Shown piece after piece: positions 42,001 to 57,000 of a stretch of 64,000 nucleotides of DNA; the stretch's first letter is position 1, and each line of letters starts with the position of its first letter. This stretch comes from Schizochytrium sp. TIO01 (Eukaryota; Sar; Bigyra; Thraustochytrida; Thraustochytriidae), in assembly GCA_004764695.1 (NCBI GenBank), contig SMSO01000025.1:1411102-1475101 (forward strand), in the 5' to 3' direction. The translations under genes were made by a program, and so were the position numbers. Under the pieces are notes generated by a model. That model was not told the origin of the DNA, did not search any database, and saw nothing but the letters and a program-made list of their open reading frames with translations.

Positions 42001-45000
42001 GAGCAATGAAATATCGCCACCCTTGCCAGTTGTGCCGCTGCCAGTCGAGATCAGAACTTCGCCAGCATAACCATTACCAGCCGTGCCAGTCGACAATGAA
42101 ATACTGCCACTTGTTCCTGCACCGCCGCCATTCGGTGTGTCAATGACAATGTGACCACTAGAAGACGCAGAACCATATCCTGATGTGAAAGTCATTGAAC
42201 CTCCTGTTGCTACGCTCGAAGATCCAGCAGTAAGTGCAACCAGGCCGCCAGCACCAGAAGTACCAGTGCCAACAGACAGAGTGATATCTCCACCTGTGCC
42301 ACTTGTCGCATCACCAGTTACAACCTTGAACTCGCCAGTATCACCAATGGTCGTGCTACCAGTTGTAATCGTCACTGCACCACTGACACCACTCGTGCCA
42401 CCATCAGCAGTCACAAGTTCAATACTGCCACTGGAAGAAGCTGTGCCAGCACCTGTAGTCAAACGAATGCGGCCACCAGTTTCGCTTGCACCAACACCAG
42501 ATGTGATATCAATAGAGCCACCCACGCCAGATGTAGTACCACTGGCAGCACCTGCTGTCAATACAATAGCACCACCAGTACCAGTGGCAGCTCTGTTCAA
42601 ACCTGCAGTGATGATAACTTGTCCACCTGAAACAACATCACCTGAGCCAACGAGCAATGAAATATCGCCACCCTTGCCAGTTGTGCCGCTGCCAGTCGAG
42701 ATCAGAACTTCACCAGCAAATCCAGTACCAGCCGTGCCAGTCGACAATGAAATACTGCCACTGGTTCCTGCACCGCCGCCATTCGGTGTGTCAATGACAA
42801 TGTGACCACTAGAAGACGCAGAACCATATCCTGATGTAAACGTTATTGAACCTCCAGTTGATACGCTGGAAGATCCTGCAGTAAGTGCAATGAGGCCGCC
42901 AGCACCAGAAGTACCAGTGCCGACAGACAGAGTGATATCTCCACCTGTGCCACTTGTGGCATCACCAGTCACGACCTTGAACTCGCCAGTATCTCCAATG
43001 GTCGTGCTGCCAGTTGTAATCGTCACAGCACCACTGACACCACTTGTGCCACCATCCGCAGTGACAAGTTCAATACTTCCACTAGAAGTAGCAGAGCCCG
43101 CTCCAGTGGTTAGTCTAATGCGACCTCCAGTGTTGGAAGCACCAACACCTGAGGTAATATCAATTGAGCCACCAACACTAGCAGGAGAACCAGTACCGTC
43201 TCCAGCAGCCATGAGAATTGCACCACCTGTGCCGGTATCAGCACTGCTGTCACCTGCAGTAATGGTCACCATTCCACCAGTTGAGACATCTCCAGTACCA
43301 ACAAGTAAAGAAATATCTCCTCCTTTGCCATTCACGGCTGTTCCAGTAGAAATATAAACTTCGCCAGAATATCCAGCAGTAGTACTGCCAGTAGAAAGCG
43401 AAATACTACCACTTGTACCAGTGGAACCACCATTCGGCGTCTCAATAACAATATGACCACTGGACTTTGACGATCCAGCACCGGAGGTGAAGGTCATTGA
43501 ACCACCGGTCAAGTCATTGGTTGAGCCTGCAGTCAATGCAACAAGGCCGCCGGCACCGGAAGTACCGGTGCCTACTGAAAGAGTTATATCTCCGCCAGCA
43601 CCTGCAGTAGCATCACCAGTTATAACCTTGAACTCGCCAGTATCACCAATGGTCGTGCTGCCAGTTGTAATCGTCACTGCACCACTGACACCACTCGTGC
43701 CACCATCAGCAGTCACAAGTTCAATACTGCCACTGGAAGTAGCACTTCCTGCACCAGTAGTTAGTCGAATGCGACCTCCCGTGTTGGAAAGACCAACACC
43801 TGATGTGATATCGATCGAACCACCGCTACCTGCAGTGCCACCGCTGCCAGCTCCTGCTGTCAATACAATAGCACCACCAGTACCAGTGGCAGCTCTGTTC
43901 AAACCTGCAGTGATGATAACTTGTCCACCTGTAACAACATCACCTGAGCCAACGAGCAATGAAATATCGCCACCCTTGCCAGTTGTGCCGCTGCCAGTCG
44001 AGATCAGAACTTCGCCAGCATATCCAGAAACTGTAGTTCCAGTGGACAATGAAATACCGCCACTTGTTCCTGTTGTGCCTCCATTTGGTGTGTCAATGAC
44101 AATGTGACCACTAGAAGACGCAGAACCATATCCTGATGTAAAAGTCATTGAACCTCCAGTTGATACGCTGGAAGATCCTGCAGTAAGTGCAATGAGGCCG
44201 CCAGCACCAGAAGTACCAGTGCCGACAGACAGAGTGATATCTCCACCTGTGCCACTTGTGGCATCACCAGTCACGACCTTGAACTCGCCAGTATCTCCAA
44301 TGGTCGTGCTGCCAGTTGTAATCGTCACAGCACCACTGACACCACTTGTGCCACCATCCGCAGTGACAAGTTCAATACTTCCACTAGAAGTAGCAGAGCC
44401 CGCTCCAGTGGTTAGTCTAATGCGACCTCCAGTGTTGGAAGCACCAACACCTGAGGTAATATCAATTGAGCCACCAACACTAGCAGGAGAACCAGTACCG
44501 TCTCCAGCAGCCATGAGAATTGCACCACCTGTGCCGGTATCAGCACTGCTGTCACCTGCAGTAATGGTCACCATTCCACCAGTTGAGACATCTCCAGTAC
44601 CAACAAGTAAAGAAATATCTCCTCCTTTGCCATTCACGGCTGTTCCAGTGGAAATATAAACTTCGCCAGAATATCCAGCATTAGTACTGCCAGTAGAAAG
44701 CGAAATACTGCCACTTGTACCAGTAGAGCCACCATTTGGCGTCTCAATGACAATATGACCACTTGACTTTGACGATCCAGCACCAGAGGTGAAGGTCATT
44801 GATCCACCGGTCAAGTCATTGGTTGAGCCTGCAGTCAATGCAACAAGGCCACCGGCCCCAGAAGTACCAGTGCCAACGGAGAGAGTAATATCTCCACCAG
44901 TGCCACCTGATGCATCACCAGTTACAACTTTGAACTCGCCAGTATCACCATGGTCCGTGCATCTCCAGTTGTGATCGTCACAGCACCACTGACACCACTT

Positions 45001-48000
45001 GTGCCACCATCAGCAGTGACAAGTTCAATACTACCACTAGATGTAGCAGTTCCTGCTCCAGTTGTTAAACGAATACGACCTCCAGTGTTGGTATTTCCGA
45101 CACCTGAGGTAATATCAATCGATCCACCCACACCTGCAGCAGATCCAGTACCGTCTCCAGCAGTCATCACAATAGCACCACCTGTGCCGGTATCAGCACT
45201 GCTGTCACCTGCCGTAATGGTCACCATACCACCAGTTGAGACATCTCCAGTACCGACAAGTAAAGAAATATCTCCTCCTTTGCCAGCGGAAGCAGTTCCA
45301 GTAGAAATGTAAACTTCACCAGAATAGCCAGCAATAGTACTGCCAGTAGAAAGAGAGATGCTGCCACTTGTACCAGCAGAGCCACCGTTTGGCGTCTCAA
45401 TAACAATATGACCGCTGGACTTCGTTGAGCCAGCACCGGACGTGAACGTCATCGAACCACCGGTTAAAGCATTGGTCGAGCCTGCAGTCAATGCAACAAG
45501 GCCACCGGCACCAGAAGTACCGGTGCCTACTGATAGAGTGATATCTCCACCAGCACCTGCAGTTGCATCACCAGTAACAACCTTGAACTCGCCAGTATCC
45601 CCAATGGTCGTGCTGCCAGTTGTGATTGTCACTGCACCACTAACACCACCTGTGCCACCATCAGCAGTGACAAGTTCAATACTACCACTAGAAGTATCGG
45701 AGCCCGCTCCAGTTGTTAAACGAATACGACCTCCAGTGTTGGCATTTCCGACGCCTGATGTAATATCAATCGATCCACCCACACTTGCAGCAGATCCAGT
45801 ACCGTCTCCAGCAGTCATCACAATAGCACCACCTGTGCCAGTATCAGCACTGCTGTCACCTGCAGTAATCGTCACCATACCACCAGTTGAGACATCTCCA
45901 GTACCGACAAGTAAAGAAATATCTCCTCCTTTGCCAGCGGAAGCAGTTCCAGTAGAAATGTAAACTTCACCAGAATAGCCAGCAATAGTACTGCCAGTAG
46001 AAAGAGAGATGCTGCCACTTGTACCAGCAGAGCCACCGTTTGGCGTCTCAATAACAATATGACCGCTGGACTTCGTTGAGCCAGCACCGGACGTGAACGT
46101 CATCGAACCACCGGTTAAAGCATTGGTTGAGCCTGCAGTCAATGCAACAAGGCCACCGGCACCAGAAGTACCGGTGCCTACTGATAGAGTGATATCTCCA
46201 CCAGCACCTGCAGTTGCATCACCAGTAACAACCTTGAACTCGCCAGTATCCCCAATGGTCGTGCTGCCAGTTGTTATCGTTACTGCACCACTGACTCCAC
46301 TTGTGCCACCATCAGCAGTCACAAGTTCAATACTGCCACTTGAAGTAGCAGTTCCTGCACCAGTTGTTAAACGAATTCGACCTCCAGTGTTGGTATTGCC
46401 GACACCGGAAGTGATATCAATTGAACCACCAACGCCACCAGTGCCACCGCTGCCAGCTCCAGCTGTCAATACAATAGCACCACCTGTACCAGTCGCTGCT
46501 CTGTTCAAACCTGCAGTGATAGTAACTTGACCACCTGTAACCACATTACCTGAGCCAACAAGCAATGAAATATCACCACCCTTGCCAGCTGTGGCACTAC
46601 CAGTCGAGATCAGAACTTCGCCAGCATAACCGTTCACAGTGGTTCCAGTCGACAATGAAATACTGCCACTGGTTCCTGTTGTGCCGCTATTTGGTGTTTC
46701 AATGACAACATGTCCACTTGATGATGTAGAGCCAAGTCCTGACGTAAATGTCATAGAACCACCAGTTAAAGCACTGGTCGAACCAGCCGTCAACGCAACA
46801 AGACCTCCAGCACCAGAAGTACCTGTGCCAACGGAGAGAGTAATATCTCCACCGGTGCCACCTGATGCATCACCAGTCACAACCTTGAACTCGCCAGTAT
46901 CACCAGCTGCTGTACCTCCCGTTGTGATTGTCACAGCACCGCTGACACCACTTGTGCCACCATCTGAAGTAACAAGTTCGATACTGCCACTGGAAGAAGC
47001 TGTGCCAGCGCTTGTAGTCAAACGAATGCGGCCACCAGTTTTGCTTGCACCGACACCAGATGTGATATCAATAGAGCCACCCACGCCAGATGTTGAACCA
47101 CTGGCAGCACCTGCAGTCATCACAATAGCGCCACCGGTACCGGTCGCAGCTCTGTTTAGACCTGCAGTGATTGTAACTTGACCACCTGTAACCACATTAC
47201 CTGAGCCGACCAGCAATGAGATATCACCACCCTTGCCAGCTGTTGCACTACCGGTCGAGATCATAACTTCGCCAGCATAACCGTTCACAGCGGTTCCAGT
47301 CGACAATGAAATACTGCCACTGGTTCCTGTTGTGCCACCATTTGGTGTGTCGATAACAATATGACCACTCGATGATGATGAGCCAAATCCTGATGTAAAT
47401 GTCATAGAACCACCAGTTAAAGCACTGGTTGAACCAGCCGTCAACGCAACAAGACCTCCAGCACCGGAGGTACCGGTTCCAACGGAGAGAGTAATATCTC
47501 CACCAGTGCCACCACTTGCTGTTGCATCACCAGTCACAACTTTGAACTCGCCAGTATCACCAGCTCCTGCATCTCCAGTTGTGATTGTCACTGCACCACT
47601 AACACCACTTGTGCCACCATCAGCAGTGACAAATTCGATACTACCACTAGATGAAGCAGTTCCTGCTCCAGTGGTTAAACGAATACGACCACCAGTGTTG
47701 GTATTTCCGACGCCTGATGTAATATCAATCGATCCACCAACACTTGCAGGAGATCCAGTACCGTCTCCAGCAGTCATCACAATAGCACCACCTGTGCCGG
47801 TATCAGCACTGCTGTCACCTGCAGTAATGGTCACCATACCACCAGTTGAGACATCTCCAGTACCAACAAGTAAAGAAATATCTCCTCCTTTGCCAGTGAC
47901 CGCTGTTCCAGTGGAAATGTAAACTTCGCCAGAATATCCAGCAATAGTACTGCCAGTAGAGAGCGAAATACTGCCACTTGTACCAGTGGAGCCACCATTT

Positions 48001-51000
48001 GTGGTCTCAATCACAATATGACCACTGGACTTCGACGATCCAGCACCGGAGGTGAAGGTCATTGAACCACCGGTCAAGTCACTGGTTGAGCCTGCAGTCA
48101 ATGCAACAAGGCCACCAGCACCGGAAGTACCAGTGCCAACGGAGAGAGTAATATCTCCACCAGTGCCACCTGATGCATCACCAGTCACAACTTTGAATTC
48201 GCCAGTATCACCAGCTCCAGCATCTCCAGTTGTGATCGTCACTGCACCACTGACACCACCTGTGCCACCATCAGCAGTGACAAGTTCAATACTACCACTA
48301 GAAGTAGCGGAGCCCGCTCCAGTTGTGAAACGAATACGACCTCCAGTGTTGGTATTTCCGACACCTGATGTAATATCAATCGATCCACCCACACTTGCAG
48401 GAGATCCAGTACCGTCTCCAGCAGTCATCACAATAGCACCACCTGTGCCGGTATCAGCACTGCTGTCACCTGCAGTTATGGTCACCATACCACCAGTTGA
48501 GACATCTCCAGTACCAACAAGTAAGGAAATATCTCCTCCTTTGCCTGTGACGGCTGTTCCAGTAGAAATGTAAACTTCGCCAGAATATCCAGCAATCGTA
48601 CTACCAGTAGAAAGCGAAATACTGCCACTTGTACCAGCGGAGCCACCATTTGGCGTCTCAATAACAATATGACCACTGGACTTCGACGATCCAGCACCGG
48701 AGGTGAAGGTCATTGAACCACCGGTTAAGTCATTGGTTGAGCCTGCGGTCAACGCAACAAGGCCACCAGCACCGGAAGTACCAGTTCCTACTGACAAAGT
48801 AATATCTCCACCTGTGCCACTTGTAGCATCACCAGTCACAACCTTGAACTCACCAGTATCTCCAATGGTCGTGCTGCCAGTTGTAATCGTCACAGCACCA
48901 CTGACACCACTTGTGCCACCATCAGCAGTGACAAGTTCAATACTACCACTAGACGTAGCAGTTCCTGCTCCAGTGGTTAAACGAATACGACCTCCAGTGT
49001 TGGTATTTCCGACGCCTGAGGTAATATCAATCGATCCACCCACACTTGCAGGAGATCCAGTACCGTCTCCAGCAGTCATCACAATAGCACCACCTGTCCC
49101 GGTATCAGCACTGCTGTCACCTGCAGTAATGGTCACCATACCACCAGTTGAGACATCTCCAGTACCAACAAGTAAGGAAATATCTCCTCCTTTGCCTGTG
49201 ACGGCTGTTCCAGTGGAAATGTAAACTTCGCCAGAATATCCAGCAATCGTACTTCCAGTAGAAAGAGAGATGCTACCACTTGTACCAGCGGAGCCACCAT
49301 TTGGCGTCTCTATAACAATATGACCGCTGGACTTCGACGAGCCAGAACCGGACGTGAATGTCATCGAACCACCGGTCAAGTCATTGGTTGAGCCTGCAGT
49401 CAATGCAACAAGGCCACCAGCACCGGAAGTACCAGTGCCTACTGACAAAGTAATATCTCCACCAGTGCCTCCTGATGCATCACCAGTCACAACTTTGAAC
49501 TCGCCAGTATCACCAGCTCCAGCATCTCCAGTTGTGATCGTCACTGCACCACTGACACCACCTGTGCCACCATCAGCAGTGACAAGTTCAATACTTCCAC
49601 TAGAAGAAAGAGAGCCTGCTCCAGTAGTTAGTCTAATGCGACCTCCAGTGTTGGAAGCACCAACACCTGAGGTAATATCAATTGAGCCACCAACACTAGC
49701 AGGAGAACCAGTACCGTCTCCAGCAGTCATCACAATAGCACCACCTGTGCCGGTATCAGCACTGCTGTCACCTGCCGTAATGGTCACCATACCACCAGTT
49801 GAGACATCTCCAGTACCAACAAGTAAAGAAATATCTCCTCCTTTGCCAGCGACCGCTGTTCCAGTGGAAATGTAAACTTCGCCAGAATATCCAGCAACAG
49901 TACTGCCAGTAGAAAGCGAAATACTGCCACTTGTACCAGCGGAGCCACCATTTGGCGTCTCAATAACAATATGACCACTGGACTTCGACGATCCAGCACC
50001 GGAGGTGAAGGTCATTGAACCACCGGTTAAGTCATTGGTTGAGCCTGCAGTCAACGCAACAAGCCCACCAGCACCGGAAGTACCAGTGCCTACTGACAAA
50101 GTAATATCTCCACCAGTGCCACCTGATGCATCACCAGTCACAACTTTGAATTCGCCAGTATCTCCAATGGTCGTGCTGCCAGTTGTAATCGTCACAGCAC
50201 CACTGACACCACCTGTCCCACCATCCGCAGTGACAAGTTCAATACTTCCACTAGAAGAAACAGAGCCTGCTCCAGTAGTTAGTCTAATGCGACCTCCAGT
50301 GTTGGAAGCACCAACACCTGAGGTAATATCAATTGAGCCACCAACGCTAGCAGGAGAACCAGTGCCGTCTCCAGCAACCATGAGAATTGCACCACCTGTG
50401 CCGGTATTAGCACTACTGTCACCTGCCGTAATGGTCACCATACCACCAGTTGAGACATCTCCAGTACCAACAAGTAAGGAAATATCTCCTCCTTTGCCTG
50501 TGACGGCTGTTCCAGTGGAAATGTAAACTTCACCAGAATATCCAGCAATAGTACTGCCAGTAGAAAGAGAGATGCTGCCACTTGTACCAGCAGAGCCCCC
50601 ATTTGGCGTCTCAATAACAATGTGACCGCTGGATTTTGTTGAGCCAGCACCAGACGTGAACGTCATTGAACCACCAGTCAACGCAGTGGTCGAGCCTGCA
50701 GTCAACGCAACAAGGCCACCAGCACCGGAAGTACCAGTGCCTACTGACAAAGTAATATCTCCACCAGTGCCTCCTGATGCATCACCAGTCACAACTTTGA
50801 ACTCGCCAGTATCACCAGCTCCAGCATCTCCAGTTGTGATCGTCACTGCACCACTGACACCACCTGTGCCACCATCAGCAGTGACAAGTTCAATACTACC
50901 ACTAGAAGTAGCGGAGCCTGCTCCAGTTGTTAAACGAATACGACCTCCAGTGTTGGTATTTCCGACACCTGAGGTAATATCAATCGATCCACCCACACTT

Positions 51001-54000
51001 GCAGGAGATCCAGTACCGTCTCCAGCAGTCATCACAATAGCACCACCTGTCCCGGTATCAGCACTGCTGTCACCTGCCGTTATGGTCACCATACCACCAG
51101 TTGAGACATCTCCAGTACCAACAAGTAAGGAAATATCTCCTCCTTTGCCTGTGACGGCTGTTCCAGTGGAAATGTAAACTTCGCCAGAATATCCAGCAAT
51201 CGTACTTCCAGTAGAAAGAGAGATGCTGCCACTTGTACCAACGGACCCACCATTTGGCGTCTCTATAACAATATGACCGCTAGATTTTGTTGAGCCAGTA
51301 CCAGACGTGAAGGTCATTGAACCACCAGTCAAGTCATTGGTTGAGCCTGCGGTCAACGCTACAAGGCCACCAGCACCGGAAGTACCAGTGCCTACTGACA
51401 AAGTAATATCTCCACCAGTGCCTCCTGATGCATCACCAGTTATAACCTTGAACTCGCCAGTATCTCCAATGGTCGTGCTGCCAGTTGTAATCGTCACAGC
51501 ACCACTGACACCACTGACACCACCTGTCCCACCATCCGCAGTGACAAGTTCAATACTTCCACTAGAAGAAGCAGAGCCTGCTCCAGTGGTTAGTCTAATG
51601 CGACCTCCAGTGTTGGAAGCACCAACACCTGAGGTAATATCAATCGAGCCACCAACGCTAGCAGGAGAACCAGTACCGTCTCCAGCAGTCATCACAATAG
51701 CACCACCTGTCCCGGTATCAGCACTGCTGTCACCTGCCGTAATGGTCACCATACCACCAGTTGAGACATCTCCAGTACCAACAAGTAAGGAAATATCTCC
51801 TCCTTTGCCTGTGACGGCTGTTCCAGTGGAAATGTAAACTTCGCCAGAATATCCAGCAATCGTACTACCAGTAGAAAGCGAAATACTGCCACTTGTACCA
51901 GCGGAGCCACCATTTGGCGTCTCAATAACAATATGACCACTGGACTTCAACGATCCAGCACCAGAGGTGAAGGTCATTGAACCACCGGTTAAGTCATTGG
52001 TTGAGCCTGCAGTCAACGCAACAAGGCCACCAGCACCGGAAGTACCAGTGCCTACTGACAAAGTAATATCTCCACCAGTGCCTCCTAATGCATCACCAGT
52101 CACAACTTTGAACTCGCCAGTATCACCAGCTCCAGCATCTCCAGTTGTGATCGTCACTGCACCACTGACACCACCTGTGCCACCATCAGCAGTGACAAGT
52201 TCAATACTACCACTAGAAGTAGCGGAGCCCGCTCCAGTTGTGAAACGAATACGACCTCCAGTGTTGGTATTTCCGACGCCTGATGTAATATCAATCGATC
52301 CACCAACACTTGCAGGAGATCCAGTACCGTCTCCAGCAGTCATCACAATAGCACCACCTGTTCCGGTATCAGCACTGCTGTCACCTGCCGTAATGGTCAC
52401 CATACCACCAGTTGAGACATCTCCAGTACCAACAAGTAAAGAAATATCTCCTCCTTTGCCAGTGACCGCTGTTCCAGTGGAAATGTAAACTTCGCCAGAA
52501 TATCCAGCATTAGTACTGCCAGTAGAAAGCGAAATACTGCCACTTGTACCAGCGGAGCCACCATTTGGCGTCTCAATAACAATATGACCACTGGACTTCA
52601 ACGATCCAGCACCAGAGGTGAAGGTCATTGAACCACCGGTTAAGTCATTGGTTGAGCCTGCAGTCAACGCAACAAGGCCACCAGCACCGGAAGTACCAGT
52701 GCCTACTGACAAAGTAATATCTCCACCAGTGCCTCCTGATGCATCACCAGTTACAACCTTGAACTCGCCAGTATCTCCAATGGTCGTGCTGCCAGTTGTA
52801 ATCGTCACAGCACCACTGACACCACTGACACCACCTGTCCCACCATCCGCAGTGACAAGTTCAATACTTCCACTAGAAGAAGCAGAGCCTGCTCCAGTGG
52901 TTAGTCTAATGCGACCTCCAGTGTTGGAAGCACCAACACCTGAGGTAATATCAATCGAGCCACCAACGCTAGCAGGAGAACCAGTACCGTCTCCAGCAGT
53001 CATCACAATAGCACCACCTGTCCCGGTATCAGCACTGCTGTCACCTGCCGTAATGGTCACCATACCACCAGTTGAGACATCTCCAGTACCAACAAGTAAA
53101 GAAATATCTCCTCCTTTGCCAGCAATTGCTGTTCCAGTGGAAATGGAAACTTCACCAGAATATCCAGCATTAGTACTGCCAGTAGAAAGCGAAATACTGC
53201 CACTTGTACCAGCGGAGCCACCATTTGGCGTCTCAATAACAATATGACCACTGGACTTCGACGATCCAGCACCAGCGGTGAAGGTCATTGAACCACCGGT
53301 CAAGCATTGGTTGAGCCTGCGGTCAACGCAACAAGGCCACCAGCACCGGAAGTACCAGTGCCAACGGAGAGAGTAATATCTCCACCAGTGCCACCTGATG
53401 CATCACCAGTGACAACTTTGAACTCGCCAGTATCACCAGCTCCAGCATCTCCAGTTGTGATCGTCACTGCACCACTGACACCACCTGTGCCACCATCAGC
53501 AGTGACAAGTTCAATACTTCCACTAGAAGAAAGAGAGCCTGCTCCAGTAGTTAGTCTAATGCGACCTCCAGTGTTGGAAGCACCAACTCCTGAGGTAATA
53601 TCAATTGAGCCACCAACACTAGCAGGAGAACCAGTACCGTCTCCAGCAGTCATCACAATAGCACCACCTGTCCCGGTATCAGCACTGCTGTCACCTGCAG
53701 TTATGGTCACCATACCACCAGTTGAGACATCTCCAGTACCAACAAGTAAGGAAATATCTCCTCCTTTGCCTGTGACGGCTGTTCCAGTGGAAACGTAAAC
53801 TTCGCCAGAATATCCAGCAATCGTACTTCCAGTAGAAAGAGAGATGCTGCCACTTGTACCAGCGGAGCCACCATTTGGCGTCTCTATAACAATATGACCG
53901 CTGGACTTCGACGAGCCAGAACCGGACGTGAATGTCATCGAACCACCGGTCAAGTCATTGGTTGAGCCTGCAGTCAATGCAACAAGGCCACCAGCACCGG

Positions 54001-57000
54001 AAGTACCAGTGCCAACGGAGAGAGTAATATCTCCACCAGTGCCTCCTGATGCATCACCAGTCACAACTTTGAACTCGCCAGTATCACCAGCTCCAGCATC
54101 TCCAGTTGTGATCGTAACGGCACCACTGACACCATCTGTGCCACCATCAGCAGTGACAAGTTCAATACTACCACTAGAAGTAGCGGAGCCCGCTCCAGTT
54201 GTGAAACGAATACGACCTCCAGTGTTGGTATTTCCGACGCCTGATGTAATATCAATCGATCCACCCACACTTGCAGGAGATCCAGTACCGTCACCAGCAG
54301 TCATCACAATAGCACCACCTGTCCCGGTATCAGCACTACTGTCACCTGCAGTTATGGTCACCATACCACCAGTTGAGACATCTCCAGTACCAACAAGTAA
54401 AGAAATATCTCCTCCTTTGCCAGTGACCGCTGTTCCAGTGGAAATGTAAACTTCGCCAGAATATCCAGCATTAGTACTGCCAGTAGAAAGCGAAATACTG
54501 CCACTTGTACCAGCGGAGCCACCATTTGGCGTCTCAATAACAATATGACCACTGGACTTCAACGATCCAGCACCAGAGGTGAAGGTCATTGAACCACCGG
54601 TTAAGTCATTGGTTGAGCCTGCAGTCAACGCAACAAGGCCACCAGCACCGGAAGTACCAGTGCCTACTGACAAAGTAATATCTCCACCAGTGCCTCCTGA
54701 TGCATCACCAGTCACAACTTTGAACTCGCCAGTATCACCAGCTCCAGCATCTCCAGTTGTGATCGTCACTGCACCACTGACACCACCTGTGCCACCATCA
54801 GCAGTGACAAGTTCAATACTACCACTAGAAGTAGCGGAGCCCGCTCCAGTGGTTAGTCTAATGCGACCTCCAGTGTTGGAAGCACCAACACCTGAGGTAA
54901 TGTCGATTGATCCACCAACACTTGCAGGAGATCCAGTACCGTCTCCAGCAGTCATCACAATAGCACCACCTGTCCCGATATCAGCACTGCTGTCACCTGC
55001 CGTAATGGTCACCATACCACCAGTTGAGACATCTCCAGTACCCACAAGTAAAGAAATATCTCCTCCTTTGCCTGTGACGGCTGTTCCAGTGGAAATGTAA
55101 ACTTCGCCAGAATATCCAGCATTAGTACTGCCAGTAGAAAGCGAAATACTGCCACTTGTACCAGCGGAGCCACCATCTGGCGTCTCAATAACAATATGAC
55201 CACTGGACTTCAAGGATCCAGCACCGGAGGTGAAGGTCATTGAACCACCGGTCAAGGCATTGGTTGAGCCTGCGGTCAACGCAACAAGGCCACCAGCACC
55301 GGAAGTACCAGTGCCTACTGACAGAGTAATATCTCCACCAGTGCCACCTGATGCATCACCAGTCACAACTTTGAATTCGCCAGTATCACCAGCTCCAGCA
55401 TCTCCAGTTGTGATCGTCACTGCACCACTGACACCACCTGTGCCACCATCAGCAGTGACAAGTTCAATACTACCACTAGAAGTAGCGGAGCCCGCTCCAG
55501 TTGTGAAACGAATACGACCTCCAGTGTTGGTATTTCCGACGCCTGATGTAATATCAATCGATCCACCCACACTTGCAGGAGATCCAGTACCGTCACCAGC
55601 AGTCATCACAATAGCACCACCTGTCCCGGTATCAGCACTACTGTCACCTGCAGTTATGGTCACCATACCACCAGTTGAGACATCTCCAGTACCAACAAGT
55701 AAAGAAATATCTCCTCCTTTGCCAGTGACCGCTGTTCCAGTGGAAATGTAAACTTCGCCAGAATATCCAGCATTAGTACTGCCAGTAGAAAGCGAAATAC
55801 TGCCACTTGTACCAGCGGAGCCACCATTTGGCGTCTCAATAACAATATGACCACTGGACTTCAACGATCCAGCACCAGAGGTGAAGGTCATTGAACCACC
55901 GGTTAAGTCATTGGTTGAGCCTGCAGTCAACGCAACAAGGCCACCAGCACCGGAAGTACCAGTGCCTACTGACAAAGTAATATCTCCACCAGTGCCTCCT
56001 GATGCATCACCAGTCACAACCTTGAACTCGCCAGTATCTCCAATGGTCGTGCTGCCAGTTGTAATCGTCACAGCACCACTGACACCACTGACACCACCTG
56101 TGCCACCATCCGCAGTGACAAGTTCAATACTTCCACTAGAAGAAGCAGAGCCTGCTCCAGTGGTTAGTCTAATGCGACCTCCAGTGTTGGAAGCACCAAC
56201 TCCTGAGGTAATATCAATCGAGCCACCAACGCTAGCAGGAGAACCAGTACCGTCTCCAGCAGTCATCACAATAGCACCACCTGTGCCGGTATCCGCACTG
56301 CTGTCACCTGCCGTAATGGTCACCATACCACCAGTTGAGACATCTCCAGTACCAACAAGTAAAGAAATATCTCCTCCTTTGCCAGCGACCGCTGTTCCAG
56401 TGGAAATGTAAACTTCACCAGAATATCCAGCATTAGTACCGCCAGTAGAAAGAGAGATGCTGCCACTTGTACCAGCGGAGCCACCATTTGGCGTCTCAAT
56501 AACAATATGACCGCTGGACTTCGACGATCCAGCACCGGACGTGAAGGTCATTGAACCACCTGTTAAGTCATTGGTTGAGCCTGCCGTCAACGCAACAAGG
56601 CCACCAGCACCGGAAGTACCAGTGCCTACTGATAAAGTAATATCTCCGCCAGTGCCACCACTTGCTGTTGCATCACCAGTCACTACCTTGAACTCGCCAG
56701 TATCACCAGCTGCAGCGTCGCCAGTTGTGATTGTCACAGCACCGCTGACACCAGCTAGACCTCCATCTGCAGTAACAAGTTCAATACTGCCACTGGAAGT
56801 AGCCGTGCCAGCGCCTGTAGTTAGTCGGATACGACCACCAGTTTTGCTTGCACCGACACCAGATGTGATATCAATAGAGCCACCCACGCCAGATGTAGCA
56901 CCACTGGCAGCACCTGCAGTCATCACAATAGCGCCACCGGTACCGGTCGCAGCTCTGTTCAGGCCTGCAGTGATTGTAACTTGACCACCTGTATCCACAT

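Larger units (their letters stand above)
47476..56621 (-). repeat. Zone I block of 14 consecutive DSSAD-subtype units
   Basis: Fourteen units carry MVTITAGDSSADTGTGG, GDGTGSPASVGG and a GYSGEVYISTG element. Three of them share a 9-bp in-frame insertion (at 51,502, 52,813 and 56,076), and one spacing is a base short because of the break at 53,304. Confidence 0.82.

Noticed and set aside
37058-42805. Many plus-strand open frames of 150-206 codons, rich in Pro, Val and Ala, spaced 651 bp (also 4,431-36,394 and 44,950-63,515, up to 293 codons)
   Set aside because: They are antisense shadows: Gly, Thr and Ala codons of the minus-strand gene read as Pro/Val/Ala in reverse, and the spacing is that of the sense repeat. 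None has its own start context, and they end wherever a sense codon happens to complement a stop.
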